From an uncultured Bacteroidales bacterium (lineage in GTDB: Bacteria > Bacteroidota > Bacteroidia > Bacteroidales > UBA932): 18,166 nt of DNA. The DNA lies in contig CAKVBK010000034.1 in assembly GCA_934725285.1 (NCBI GenBank), positions 1 through 18,166 of the forward strand, in the 5' to 3' direction. Below the pieces are notes generated by a model. It ran no database searches. It worked only from the letters and a program-made list of their open reading frames with translations, and was not told the origin of the DNA. A program made the translations under genes and the position numbers. Shown here one piece after another: positions 5,752 to 14,978 of this stretch. How positions within the stretch are numbered: the stretch's first letter is position 1; each line of letters begins with the position of its first letter.

Positions 5752-8193
5752 TTACTGATTCTTGTAGGCGGCAATGATCTGGTCCAGTTCATCCAGGCTG
5801 GAGACCAGAACCTGACGCGGCTTCGATCCCTCCTGAGGACCGACGATGCCGGCGGCCTGCAGCTGATCCATGACACGTCCGGCCTTTGCATAGCCCATAC
5901 CAAGACGCCTCTGGAGATCAGAGGTCGAACCTCTCTGGCTCATTACCACCATTTTGGCGGCTTCCTCAAAGCGTTCGTCAAGCTTTGCCATATCAACCAT
6001 TCCGCCAGAACCTTCCTCGGTGTCGTCATCGACCGGCGGAAGGTAATACGGAGTGTTGAAGCTCTTCTTGTAACCGTCCTGTGAACCGATATATTCAGTG
6101 AGCCTGTTGATCTCCTCGCTGTCGATGTAGGCGCACTGGACACGCTCCATCTCGACACCGGCATAATAGAGCATGTCTCCCTTTCCAATGAGCTTCTCCG
6201 CTCCCGGAGAGCCCAGAATTGTCGAAGAGTCTGTTCTGGACACAACCCTGAAAGCGATACGGATCGGGAAGTTCGTCTTGATGAGACCGGTGATGACATC
6301 CACAGACGGTCTCTGGGTGGCCAGCACGACATGCAGACCGGCGGCTCGTCCCTTCTGGGCAAGTCTGATGATGGATGTCGTGATGCTGCGTGCCACAGCC
6401 TTGGCGTCTCCGCTTCCGCCAACAGACATCGTCAGGTCGGCATATTCATCAATGATGGTGACTATGTACGGCAGGAAACGATGTCCATCGGTCGGCAACA
6501 GCTTCCTGTTGCGATACTTCTCGTTGTAGGTCTTTATGTTCGGAACCGAGGCCTTGCTCAGCAACTCGTAACGATTATCCATCTCTATGCAAAGGGAACG
6601 AAGGATCTTGTCGGCCTTGTCGGCCTTCTTCACGATCGCATTGTCCATCTCCTCCCTCTCGTCATTGCAAGGAAGGACAGCAAGATAATGCTTGAGCAGA
6701 TGAGCGTAGGCGGAAAACTCGACCATCTTAGGGTCAATGAAGACCAATTTCAGTTCCGATGGATGCTTAGCGTACAGCAAAGATGTCACAATTGCGTTGA
6801 GTCCTACAGATTTGCCCTGCTTCGTCGCACCGGCCACCAGGAGATGCGGCGCATCGGCAAGATCAAAGACCTTGACTTTCTGCTGGATGGTGTAGCCTAT
6901 GGCGACAGGCAGCTCTGCCTTGCTCGTGCGGAAAGCGTCATCGTTGAGAACGGCGCGCATAGGCACAATCGACGGGCTGTCGTTGGCCACCTCGATGCCG
7001 ACGGAATCTGTAAGCGTGACGACACGGACACCTCTGGCATGAAGATGCATGCCAAGGTCTTCCTGAAGTTTCTTGATCTCGGAGATCTTCACGCCCGGGG
7101 CGGGATAGACTTTGTAAAGGGTTACCGTAGGACCGACAATGGCCTTGACATCGTTGATCTGGATACGATAGTTCTCCAAAGCGTTGCGGATCCTTGTGTT
7201 GTTCCGCGCCAGTTCCTCATCCGAAACCTCATTGCGGCTTGATGAATACGAGTCCAGCAGTTCCAAAGAAGGGAACTGATAGTCAGGCAGTTCATCCCTC
7301 ACGTTGATACGCGGGAGATCATTTTTGATTTCGGTGGACAGTTTATCGCCTTTGACGACTTCCAAGGATTTCTCCGGTTCTTTTTCCGGCCCTGGAGTCT
7401 GCCGGATGAATGGCTCCGAAATATTCAAGGCTGAGGTCCCATTTTGCCTTGCGGCCTCCCTGCTTGGTGTGTTCTGCACCACAGCGGTTACGGTGGTTGC
7501 CGAGCCCTGACGCGCCAAAGTTTCTGCCACCGAGCTTGTCGAAGCCACTGGCTGCCCAGCTTCCCTGGTTTGTCGAAGAGGCTGTTCTTGCGTATCCTCC
7601 TCATCAGCCGCCGCCTTCTTCCTTCCCAATGACATCAGCCAGTCGGAAAACCTTTTGGAGGCCAGAACCAGCCATACTATCACCAGAAAAGCCAGCATGA
7701 ACCCCGTAAGGATGTCCCCGAAAACAACCGAGGACCATTTCACAACCGACTCGCCGCACTCACCGCCAAGTCCGCCGCCGAAAGCGTTGCCAAGCCCGGA
7801 CAGATCAGAGACAAACGCAAGGATAAAGGACGAGATCAGAGCCCCGGAGACTGTCAAGAGTGTCGTCTTCACCAAGGAATGATGCCACTTTTGCAGCGAC
7901 AACCGCACAGAGACAGCGATGAGTATGACCACAAAAGCCAGACTGCCAAGCCCGAACCACCTGCGGACAAGCATGTCAGCCCACCTGTAGCCCATCTTCC
8001 CTGCAATGTTGCTCACCTCCACCGTAATGTCCCCGACCGCAGAGGACAGCGAGCTCTGGTCTGCCTTCCATGTGAAGAAATAGGAAAATGTCGCCAGGAG
8101 TGTGAACACCGCCAGCAACGCGACAAGAAGACCACTGATCTTAGTAAGTTTGGCCTTGTCCTCTTCATCCATATTCCTCCAGAACCTGAGCAT
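5752..8193 (-). CDS. ftsK: DNA translocase FtsK
   Basis: FtsK is the septal DNA pump that clears chromosomes from the closing division plane and activates Xer recombination. The 813-residue protein has four hydrophobic segments near residues 19-41, 84-105, 115-138 and 155-181, then a low-complexity linker rich in Ala, Ser, Thr, Gln and Glu to about residue 290. The alpha/beta motor domains follow: Walker A GATKQGKS at 455-462 (still GxxxxGKS, although a glycine is usual where Lys458 stands) and Walker B TIIDEYADL with Asp582-Glu583. The C-terminal gamma winged helix reads LQRRLGMGYAKAGRVMDQLQ (about residues 750-790), which reads polar KOPS-type sequences in other species. Its ATG overlaps the stop of the DUF4290 gene by one base (TAATG), pointing to translational coupling. 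lolA lies downstream. Confidence 0.97.
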   Translation of the reverse strand: MLRFWRNMDEEDKAKLTKISGLLVALLAVFTLLATFSYFFTWKADQSSLSSAVGDITVEVSNIAGKMGYRWADMLVRRWFGLGSLAFVVILIAVSVRLSLQKWHHSLVKTTLLTVSGALISSFILAFVSDLSGLGNAFGGGLGGECGESVVKWSSVVFGDILTGFMLAFLVIVWLVLASKRFSDWLMSLGRKKAAADEEDTQEQPLRQTREAGQPVASTSSVAETLARQGSATTVTAVVQNTPSREAARQNGTSALNISEPFIRQTPGPEKEPEKSLEVVKGDKLSTEIKNDLPRINVRDELPDYQFPSLELLDSYSSSRNEVSDEELARNNTRIRNALENYRIQINDVKAIVGPTVTLYKVYPAPGVKISEIKKLQEDLGMHLHARGVRVVTLTDSVGIEVANDSPSIVPMRAVLNDDAFRTSKAELPVAIGYTIQQKVKVFDLADAPHLLVAGATKQGKSVGLNAIVTSLLYAKHPSELKLVFIDPKMVEFSAYAHLLKHYLAVLPCNDEREEMDNAIVKKADKADKILRSLCIEMDNRYELLSKASVPNIKTYNEKYRNRKLLPTDGHRFLPYIVTIIDEYADLTMSVGGSGDAKAVARSITTSIIRLAQKGRAAGLHVVLATQRPSVDVITGLIKTNFPIRIAFRVVSRTDSSTILGSPGAEKLIGKGDMLYYAGVEMERVQCAYIDSEEINRLTEYIGSQDGYKKSFNTPYYLPPVDDDTEEGSGGMVDMAKLDERFEEAAKMVVMSQRGSTSDLQRRLGMGYAKAGRVMDQLQAAGIVGPQEGSKPRQVLVSSLDELDQIIAAYKNQ

Positions 8194-8864
8194 TATTTTC
8201 TGTTCTTGCGATTGCCCTTTTTATTATTCCTGCGGTTCGGTCCCATATTCAGATTCAGACCAGGACGGGAAAAATTGGAGTCGAATGAAATCTTGGTGAG
8301 TTCCAAGTCAGCTGGAACCTGAATCCTGTAGCCAGAAAGTTTCTCGATGTCTGCGAATATGGTCTCGTCGGCCACGCTGTCCTTGTTCCAGATAAGATAC
8401 TGCTGCCTCATGTAGATGGCCAAAGAGCGAAGCATTGAACGCTTGACATCTCCTTCCGGCTCACCGGCGATGAGATCAATGATGCTCTCGATATTACGTC
8501 CGTAATGACTGGCGCGAACAGGAGTCTTATTGATCGGGATGTTCATCGGAGGCACATCCATCGCCTCCGGATGCGGAGCCGGATACGGAGAGTCGATGTC
8601 CAGATCGTAACCGGCGATCATATAAAGATGATCCCATAATTTCTGCTCGTAGTTCTCCTGTGTGTGAACTTGAGGGTTAAGCAGCTCCATAACGCGCACA
8701 ACAGCCTTGGCCTGTTCACTCCTCTTATCCCTGTCGGGAATAGCCTTGACCTGTTCGACCATATTCAGGACGATGCGGCCATATTCAGGCATCTGAAGTT
8801 TTTCTCTCTCAGTGTTGTAGTAGAGCTTTATAGAGTTGTCGTTAGCTTCCATAATAATCTTCAT
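8193..8864 (-). CDS. DUF4290 family protein
   Basis: A 223-residue Bacteroidetes-specific protein of unknown function, recognised by the patterns YYNTEREKLQMPEYGR at residues 15-30, KLWDHLYMIAGYDLDIDSPYP, and RASHYGRNIESII in the middle. The C-terminal 20 residues are strongly basic and Asn/Lys/Arg-rich (NRRNNKKGNRKNRK), the kind of tail that often contacts nucleic acid; that reading is inference. There is no signal peptide or membrane segment, so it should be cytoplasmic. ATGs at 8864 and 8852 are both possible; homologues I recall begin close to the YNT motif, so the shorter start cannot be excluded. It is 28 bases behind addA and overlaps ftsK by one base, which ties it to chromosome-processing genes. 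Confidence 0.88.
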   Translation of the reverse strand: MKIIMEANDNSIKLYYNTEREKLQMPEYGRIVLNMVEQVKAIPDRDKRSEQAKAVVRVMELLNPQVHTQENYEQKLWDHLYMIAGYDLDIDSPYPAPHPEAMDVPPMNIPINKTPVRASHYGRNIESIIDLIAGEPEGDVKRSMLRSLAIYMRQQYLIWNKDSVADETIFADIEKLSGYRIQVPADLELTKISFDSNFSRPGLNLNMGPNRRNNKKGNRKNRK

Positions 8865-8878
8865 TTTGTGTTAAAAGG

Positions 8879-8886
8879 CAAATATA
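8879..8886 (-). promoter_or_regulatory. Possible internal -7 element before the DUF4290-ftsK-lolA genes
   Basis: The minus strand reads TATATTTG, an exact TAnnTTTG match, in the short gap between addA and the DUF4290 gene. No TTTG is found about 19 bases upstream, and the leader to 8864 would be only about 10 bases (about 22 to the alternative start at 8852). It may be a secondary promoter for ftsK. Confidence 0.35.
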
Positions 8887-8892
8887 CGAAAA

Positions 8893-11800
8893 TTATTCCA
8901 CCTCATCGGCAAGAACATACCAGATTGCCGTGGTAATCTCCGAATATCCCATACGGCGGTAAATGTCGGCGTAGCGTGCGACCTGGCGATGGTAACGACG
9001 GTTTTTCTCTCCGAATTTGTAGTCGATGACCGTCACTTTTCCGTCCTTGATCAAGACCCTGTCCGGACGGTAGGCCTCACCGTCGGTGTCAATCAAACCC
9101 GTCTCGTTCATGACTTCAGCACCGTCCGCGGGAAACCATTCAGGATGAGCGGCAGTCCTTTGCGTGAGGATATTCAGATAGTCCTCCTCCTGTCCCGCGT
9201 CAATCTCTCCGGCCTCAAAGGCGTGACGTACAGCACCAGGCAAATCAGACAAGGACACCACTTCGGAAAGTATCCCGTGAAGCACCGTGCCGTTGAGCCT
9301 GGCATCGTTTCTTGCCTCATCGCAGAAGAAATCAATGGAGTCGGCGCTGAACTTCAGGCGGCCTCGCTCCCGGACATCAGAGTCCTCATCTTCAGCCTTC
9401 GGATTCAACGGATAAGAAGGATAGCCTGGCGTCAGTTCCGAAATGGTGTCCTCCTTCCTTTCCAAAGAGCCGTAATTGAATATATCACCCTTAGAGAACA
9501 CTGTCTTATCCTCCGTTTCTTCCCTTGCATATCCCAAGGCCTCTCCATAACCGTACAGATAAGCATAGAGGATCTGTGAGAAGTCTGAGAAGTCGCATGG
9601 GGGAACATCCACAGCAGCCGAGTCTGCCGAAGCGACAGGCACAATCGCGTCAGCGATCTTCTCCGGAGGATTGGAGGCGATGACAGTCAACCCCTTGACC
9701 GGTCTCGTCAAAGCCACATAGAACGTGTTGATGTTGTCCACAAGCTGGAATTGCATCTCTCTCTGGCTTCCCTCCCGGAACAAGGAATCCTCATTGGCCG
9801 GCTTCCTCAACGACACGTTATAGACTCCGTCGGCGATTCCCTCAAGCTCGGTACCCTCCACCGAAGGCCGGGTCCAATGCTTCTCGCTGCGGAAGAGTCC
9901 GATCTCCTCGGCGAACGGAAAGATCACATGCTGGAACTCTAGCCCTTTCGATTTATGGATTGTCATGACCCTTACCGACTCCGGATCGGAAGGCGAGCTG
10001 ATCTTCGGATCCGCCTCCTGCCAGGCCTTCAAGAACCCGTCGATGGCGTTCCCGTTGACGGCGACATAGTCCTGCACGAAGTCCATCAACGCCTGGACAT
10101 ACTGCGTCTCTGACTCAAACAGTTCTGGGTCCCTGTCCTTCAGGATGCGCAGAAGCTGCTCGCAGAGGTCAGACAGGGACAGGCATGACAACTCGGCGAC
10201 ATTGATGTCCAACTCTCCGGCAAGGAAGGAGCCGATGGTGTCGTCCTCGTTACCGACCGATGACAGCAGCGACACGACCTGACGGGCCACCGCAGAGGAT
10301 TTCAAATGGAGCGAATCATCGGAAATCACGCTGATTCCGTTGTCCATCAAGAACATGGCCACATCGGAGCCATGCCTGTTGCTTCTGACCAGCACAGTGA
10401 TCTCACCGTACCTCGCCCCAGCCTCATGAACCTTGTTCACCGCATCCAGAATCTCCTGCATCTCGTCCTCCTTGTCGCAGAAGACGACATCGACACTCCC
10501 GTCGGAAGCGCTCTTGGACTTCACAAGCTGACCGGCGTCCGAATAGATGTCATGAATCTTGAAGTCCGATTCATTCCCGGACATCGAATCGAGAACCGAG
10601 GAAGCATATTCAAAGAAACCGTTGTTGAACTCGACTATATTCCTGAGGCTTCGGTAGTTGCTGTCCAAGGTATCCACTTCGCACCGGGAGAACTCGCCCT
10701 GCACCTCGCGCGCCATCATCCGCCAGTCGGAGCCTCGCCAGCGGTAGATGCTCTGCTTCACATCGCCGACAAGAAGGTTCTCCTTACCCTGCGCCACGCT
10801 GTTCTCGATCAACGGACGGAAATTGTCCCACTGGATCCGTGAAGTGTCCTGGAACTCGTCCAGCAGGAAATGCTCGAAGCGTACTCCCAGCTTCTCGTAG
10901 ATGAACGGAGCGTCCGTGCCATCGATGATATTCCTCAAAATCACGTTGGAGTCGTCCAGGCTCAGCACATTCTTCTCCTTCATCAGTGCCCGGAACTCTC
11001 TGTCCAGGTCTCCGGCGATTCCCAATTCATTAAGAATCAAAGAGATTTTTGAAGCCGTGGTATAGATTTTATACTTTTCTGTGAATATCCCGCAGTACCT
11101 TTGAAGCAGCGGCATCAACCTTCCCTCGACCGGCGCGAACCTGTTCAGATCAGCCTTTCTGAACCATTTGCTGAAATCCTCACAGTTCCTGAATATGGTC
11201 GCGGACGGGTACGCCGGCTCATCCTTAAAATCCGACGCGGCGCAGACATAGAGCGAATTGAAGCACTTCCGTGAGAAATCCTCGTTAGCCAGGCCCTCCT
11301 CTCCGGCGGCGCTTACAAAAGCCTTGGCCGCCTCCCTCACCTCCTTCACGAACGAAGTCATCACCCCTGAGAGCGCCTTCTTCATCCTCGCCAGATTCTC
11401 TTTTGAATATTCCTTCTCCTCATCAATGCCATATTCCTCGACCGCGGCCCTGTGCTCGTCCGATTTCAGGGTCATCGCGACTGTCTTCAGGTTATTTTCC
11501 AGATTGTAGCGCTTACCTTTCTCCAAATCGTCCATCACGCTCTGTGTCAGCCACTGAAGAAGATCCTTGTTGTCATCAGAAAGGGAATCCAGCACCCTGT
11601 CAACACTCTCTGAGACAAGAGACTCACGATCCAGCTCCACTTGGTATGTGGCGAACTGCCCGATCTCCCGGGAGAAGGCTTTGAGGGTCTGCTGGAAGAA
11701 ACGGTCGATTGTGCTGACGGCAAACGCGCCGTAGTCGTGCAGGATGTCACACAGCACGGTCTCCGCACGCCGGCGAAGTCCGTCCTCGGAGTCAAACTCC

Positions 11801-12027
11801 GGAACGAGATCCTCATAATAAGGAGAATCCTTCGGCGAAGTCGCCAGCAGATGCAGTTCCTTCAAGATTCGGCTTTTCATCTCGTCGGTAGCCTTGTTGG
11901 TGAATGTCACCGCAAGAATATGCCTGTACGAATATCTCTCCTCGTCCGTCAGCAGTAGTCTTATGTATGTTTTGGCCAGATTGAAGGTCTTACCTGATCC
12001 GGCCGACGCCTTCATTATCCTAATCAT
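8893..12027 (-). CDS. addA: AddA/RecB-like UvrD-family helicase-nuclease
   Basis: A 1044-residue superfamily 1 helicase with a C-terminal PD-(D/E)XK nuclease, the ATP-driven half of an AddAB/RecBCD-type enzyme that resects double-strand breaks for recombination. Helicase motifs in order are: Walker A ASAGSGKT (residues 7-14), motif Ia AVTFTNKATDEMKSRI, motif II LLDEFQDTSRIQWDNF, motif III LVGDVKQSIYRWRGSD, motif V VMTIHKSKGLEF and motif VI FYVALTRPVKGL. The nuclease shows NGTVLHGILSEV, Asp989 in YRPDRV, Asp1002/Lys1004 in VIDYKFG, and a QVARYADIYRRMGY helix. All catalytic positions look intact. The ATG at 12027 is preferred; a GTG six bases upstream is also possible, and no further in-frame ATG was seen in the bases checked above it. 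It follows the addB-like gene by 43 bases. Confidence 0.93.
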   Translation of the reverse strand: MIRIMKASAGSGKTFNLAKTYIRLLLTDEERYSYRHILAVTFTNKATDEMKSRILKELHLLATSPKDSPYYEDLVPEFDSEDGLRRRAETVLCDILHDYGAFAVSTIDRFFQQTLKAFSREIGQFATYQVELDRESLVSESVDRVLDSLSDDNKDLLQWLTQSVMDDLEKGKRYNLENNLKTVAMTLKSDEHRAAVEEYGIDEEKEYSKENLARMKKALSGVMTSFVKEVREAAKAFVSAAGEEGLANEDFSRKCFNSLYVCAASDFKDEPAYPSATIFRNCEDFSKWFRKADLNRFAPVEGRLMPLLQRYCGIFTEKYKIYTTASKISLILNELGIAGDLDREFRALMKEKNVLSLDDSNVILRNIIDGTDAPFIYEKLGVRFEHFLLDEFQDTSRIQWDNFRPLIENSVAQGKENLLVGDVKQSIYRWRGSDWRMMAREVQGEFSRCEVDTLDSNYRSLRNIVEFNNGFFEYASSVLDSMSGNESDFKIHDIYSDAGQLVKSKSASDGSVDVVFCDKEDEMQEILDAVNKVHEAGARYGEITVLVRSNRHGSDVAMFLMDNGISVISDDSLHLKSSAVARQVVSLLSSVGNEDDTIGSFLAGELDINVAELSCLSLSDLCEQLLRILKDRDPELFESETQYVQALMDFVQDYVAVNGNAIDGFLKAWQEADPKISSPSDPESVRVMTIHKSKGLEFQHVIFPFAEEIGLFRSEKHWTRPSVEGTELEGIADGVYNVSLRKPANEDSLFREGSQREMQFQLVDNINTFYVALTRPVKGLTVIASNPPEKIADAIVPVASADSAAVDVPPCDFSDFSQILYAYLYGYGEALGYAREETEDKTVFSKGDIFNYGSLERKEDTISELTPGYPSYPLNPKAEDEDSDVRERGRLKFSADSIDFFCDEARNDARLNGTVLHGILSEVVSLSDLPGAVRHAFEAGEIDAGQEEDYLNILTQRTAAHPEWFPADGAEVMNETGLIDTDGEAYRPDRVLIKDGKVTVIDYKFGEKNRRYHRQVARYADIYRRMGYSEITTAIWYVLADEVE

Positions 12028-12070
12028 TCCCACCCGTTTATATTCATCATCATTGTCTTCCTCACCGTGA

Positions 12071-14920
12071 TCATCTTCCGCAAATCATTCTGAAATCACA
12101 GATCGAACATGTTTTCTCCTCGGCCGTTCGCCTGAACGGAACATCGATGGAGGCGATCTCCGCGAGCAGATCGTGGAGCTTTTCCTCGGTAAGCCTCATA
12201 AACGCCTCACTGACAAGGACTTCCTTGACAGGCTCCGTAAACAGGTTCGCCGGCGGATAGATCACATTAACCATCCTTTGTCCCTTATATTCCACCGACT
12301 CCCGACAGAAGACATCGTAGAGGTAAAGCTGGAAAGCGATCTTCGGACGCCCCTCATTACTTGGTCCGAACAGAGCCTCGACTATTCCCTCGGCATTCTC
12401 GTCGGTGATGTTGACATCCTTGTCCTCCACTTTTCCTGTCTTGTAGTCCACAATCCTAATCTCCCCGGGTCTCAGACTGTCCATCCTGTCAACATATCCG
12501 ACAAAATGGAATCCGTCGATATCATGGAGATATTTCTTCTCAAGTCCCAGAATCTCAAATCCGTCATAGCCGGACGACTTCAGGAGTTCCTGATCCCTTT
12601 TCAGAGTTTTCAGGACATATTCAACAATCACATCCTCCACAACCAGATCACGCCCGGTAACCTCCAGGGAGTGAAGCTGTTCAAGGATCAACTCCCGCAC
12701 TATTCCCTTTATGGCGGAGCGTTTGCGCAGAAGTCCGGCAAGATATTCATCCGTCACCTTGGTTCCTCCTGCCATCTCTGGCGAATAAAGCCTTTGCATA
12801 GTGCCGTGGAAAACATCACCAAGCATTCCGGCATCCAGATCCTCAGAGACCTCGTTCTGCCTGCGGAGTTTCTTGACAGTGGCATAATAGAACTTGGCAG
12901 GGCAGTCGAGGTAATTTTTCAGTGCGGAGGCCGAGAGCATGGCCTGTCTTATGGTTTCGACATCCTTTTCCGTTTTGATTATCTCTTTTGGAGAGAAATC
13001 TCCAGAGGCATTCGCCTTGACAAAGCTCCGCTTGATCGGCACATTGAAATGATACTCAAGCTGTTTGATATAACGGCTCTCCTCACCGTTCTTCATGCCC
13101 TCGGTTCTGGAGTCATAGACCAACGTCACCTTCTCCGCCCTCTGGATCAGACGATAGAAATAGTACGCCCAGACCGCGTCTTGGAACTCGTAAGTCGGCA
13201 GCCCGAAGCCTTTGCGCAGTTCCGGAGGGATGAACGACGAACTGACGCTCCGCCTCGGGAACATTCCCTCGTTGCACGACAGGATCATAACCTGCCTGAA
13301 GTCCAAGGCTCTGGTTTCCAGCGGGCCCATGATCTGAAGACCTTTCAGGGGCTCTCCGTTGAACGGAATCGACACCGGGCCGAGAAGCTGGTCAAGAAGC
13401 CTTACATAAGTCATCGGGAGGACTTCGAGTCCGGACGTCTGCAATTGGCTGATGGCGTTGTAAGCGGCCTTGGCGAACTCAAGTTCGATCGCCATGGAGG
13501 AGTCAGACGCCAATTTCGGGGCAAGTCCTTTTATAAGAGCCTTCTGATAGTCGGCAAAAGCCGTGATCTGTTCCTTGGACGCCGCCTTGGGATCCGTCAC
13601 CGCCGGCCGGAACAGCAGATCAAAGACCGGAATGCCGGAGAGGTCCTCCTGCGGAATGTAGTATTTCATCCCGTTCTTGATTTCCTTGATTCTGGCTCTC
13701 ACGGCGTCATCTCCTTGCGTCACCTTTCTGAATATGCTTGAGGAGAACAACGACCAGACCTGGTTATGATAGAAGTACCATTTCCCGTCCTTCGGCCTCA
13801 GGTGCATCTGCATCGCCGAGACCAAAGTCATGAAGTCGAAGAACGCGCTGCTGCCCATCGGGTAACCCATCGTGACGTTGATGTCCTTGATTTCCTCCGG
13901 TATGGAGTTCAGCACAGGGATCAGCAAAGACTCATCCGGAAGTACGACAGCACACCTCTCGTCCTTGACCACGGACGGAATCAGTTTCGTCTGGCCTACG
14001 GATGACGGAACGCTTATCACCTCGATCTCAGGAGTTTTCAATCCTTCCGGATCCATCTCAAACGCCTGAGGGAAGTCATTCACGTTCCGGGACATGAAGA
14101 AAGAGGACTTGTTGAGAGGATTCTTCACCATCTCCCCAGAATAGTCCCAGCAGAACTCCGCGTTCCCGGCGTCCCGCATCCGCCTCATAACCTTTTTCTC
14201 GCACTCATTCAGAGCGTTGAGACCCACAAAGACATATTCATTCACCTCTCCGAACGCGGAGTTCAGCACATCCACCGCCGATTCCGAGTCAAGCCGGGCC
14301 GCAAGACCGCGGTAAACCATCCCCTCGTAGGCCAGCCCCTTGCCGGAAAGCCTTTCGCGGAAGTTATTGTAAAGCGGAAGAAGAATATTCCAGATCTGAA
14401 GGAAGCGCTCCTTCACATTCGGGTTGTCCGAGTCCAGGTTCACCGTCAGCCTTCCCTCGCTGCTGAAATGGCTGATGAAACTCTCGATCGCCTTCCTCTG
14501 ATTCTCCGTGAGGTATGAATATGAATCCTGAATCTCCTTGAACTCCGAGACGTTGGCGAACAACCTCACCGGATCGACAAGGTATTTGTCCACATCATCG
14601 AAATCCCCCAGAATCACGTCACCCCAGAAGATGAACTCGTCCAAAGTCTCGTGTTTAGGATTAAGTTCCTTGTAGCACTCGTACAGATCCAGCAGCAGGT
14701 TCACCCTGTCAGCAGGCTTATCACCCGAAATCCGGAAAAAGAAATCATTGATCGTCAGCATCTTCGGAGCCACAATCGAAGTGCCGCCCTCTTTTACGGC
14801 CTCACCGAGGTACTTTGTGAAGAAGACCTGGCTGCGCCTGTTAGGAAATATGAAGCACAGGCCTGAAATCCCGCCCCGCGCCATATAGTGATCCGCCACT
14901 TGCTTAAGGAATGGTGTCAT
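12071..14920 (-). CDS. addB: AddB-like PD-(D/E)XK nuclease with Fe-S cysteines
   Basis: A 949-residue partner of the following addA product. The C-terminal third carries a RecB-type nuclease: LGDVFHGTMQRLY with its histidine, GYVDRM, then IVDYKTG with Asp825 and Lys827, and AFQLYLY. Four cysteines stand where AddB proteins bind a 4Fe-4S cluster: Cys673 in NYLDCPAKF, then Cys938, Cys941 and Cys947 in the C-x2-C-x5-C ending. The N-terminal helicase-like region begins GLCFIFPNRRSQVFF and has no GxGKT loop, so this subunit is probably not an ATPase and may serve in DNA scanning, as in other AddB/RecC-like subunits. The ATG at 14920 is chosen because the open frame upstream to 15004 encodes nothing family-like and crosses a promoter-like element. 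First gene of the addB-addA-DUF4290-ftsK-lolA run. Confidence 0.9.
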   Translation of the reverse strand: MTPFLKQVADHYMARGGISGLCFIFPNRRSQVFFTKYLGEAVKEGGTSIVAPKMLTINDFFFRISGDKPADRVNLLLDLYECYKELNPKHETLDEFIFWGDVILGDFDDVDKYLVDPVRLFANVSEFKEIQDSYSYLTENQRKAIESFISHFSSEGRLTVNLDSDNPNVKERFLQIWNILLPLYNNFRERLSGKGLAYEGMVYRGLAARLDSESAVDVLNSAFGEVNEYVFVGLNALNECEKKVMRRMRDAGNAEFCWDYSGEMVKNPLNKSSFFMSRNVNDFPQAFEMDPEGLKTPEIEVISVPSSVGQTKLIPSVVKDERCAVVLPDESLLIPVLNSIPEEIKDINVTMGYPMGSSAFFDFMTLVSAMQMHLRPKDGKWYFYHNQVWSLFSSSIFRKVTQGDDAVRARIKEIKNGMKYYIPQEDLSGIPVFDLLFRPAVTDPKAASKEQITAFADYQKALIKGLAPKLASDSSMAIELEFAKAAYNAISQLQTSGLEVLPMTYVRLLDQLLGPVSIPFNGEPLKGLQIMGPLETRALDFRQVMILSCNEGMFPRRSVSSSFIPPELRKGFGLPTYEFQDAVWAYYFYRLIQRAEKVTLVYDSRTEGMKNGEESRYIKQLEYHFNVPIKRSFVKANASGDFSPKEIIKTEKDVETIRQAMLSASALKNYLDCPAKFYYATVKKLRRQNEVSEDLDAGMLGDVFHGTMQRLYSPEMAGGTKVTDEYLAGLLRKRSAIKGIVRELILEQLHSLEVTGRDLVVEDVIVEYVLKTLKRDQELLKSSGYDGFEILGLEKKYLHDIDGFHFVGYVDRMDSLRPGEIRIVDYKTGKVEDKDVNITDENAEGIVEALFGPSNEGRPKIAFQLYLYDVFCRESVEYKGQRMVNVIYPPANLFTEPVKEVLVSEAFMRLTEEKLHDLLAEIASIDVPFRRTAEEKTCSICDFRMICGR

Positions 14921-14962
14921 TTCGGTAAGTTTTAACGAATATAGCAAATAAATTTCTTGCTG

Positions 14963-14970
14963 CAAAGATA
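14963..14970 (-). promoter_or_regulatory. Probable -7 element of the addB operon promoter
   Basis: The minus strand reads TATCTTTG, an exact match to the Bacteroides TAnnTTTG box, 42 bases before the addB start. The bases at the ideal -33 distance do not match TTTG; that zone is instead occupied by the TTGTGCC/GGCACAA repeats, which could mean activator-assisted or repressible transcription. Confidence 0.5.
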
Positions 14971-14978
14971 ACCGGAGT

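Noticed and set aside
6331..7242. Open plus-strand frame of 303 codons opposite ftsK
   Set aside because: It is antisense to the conserved FtsK motor domain, including both Walker motifs, and its translation shows no domain or signal.
12173..13741. Long open plus-strand frame of 522 codons opposite the addB-like gene
   Set aside because: It lies wholly antisense to a gene with clear nuclease motifs and Fe-S cysteines. Its translation is rich in His, Arg and Leu with no recognisable domain, as expected from a shadow frame in GC-leaning coding DNA.
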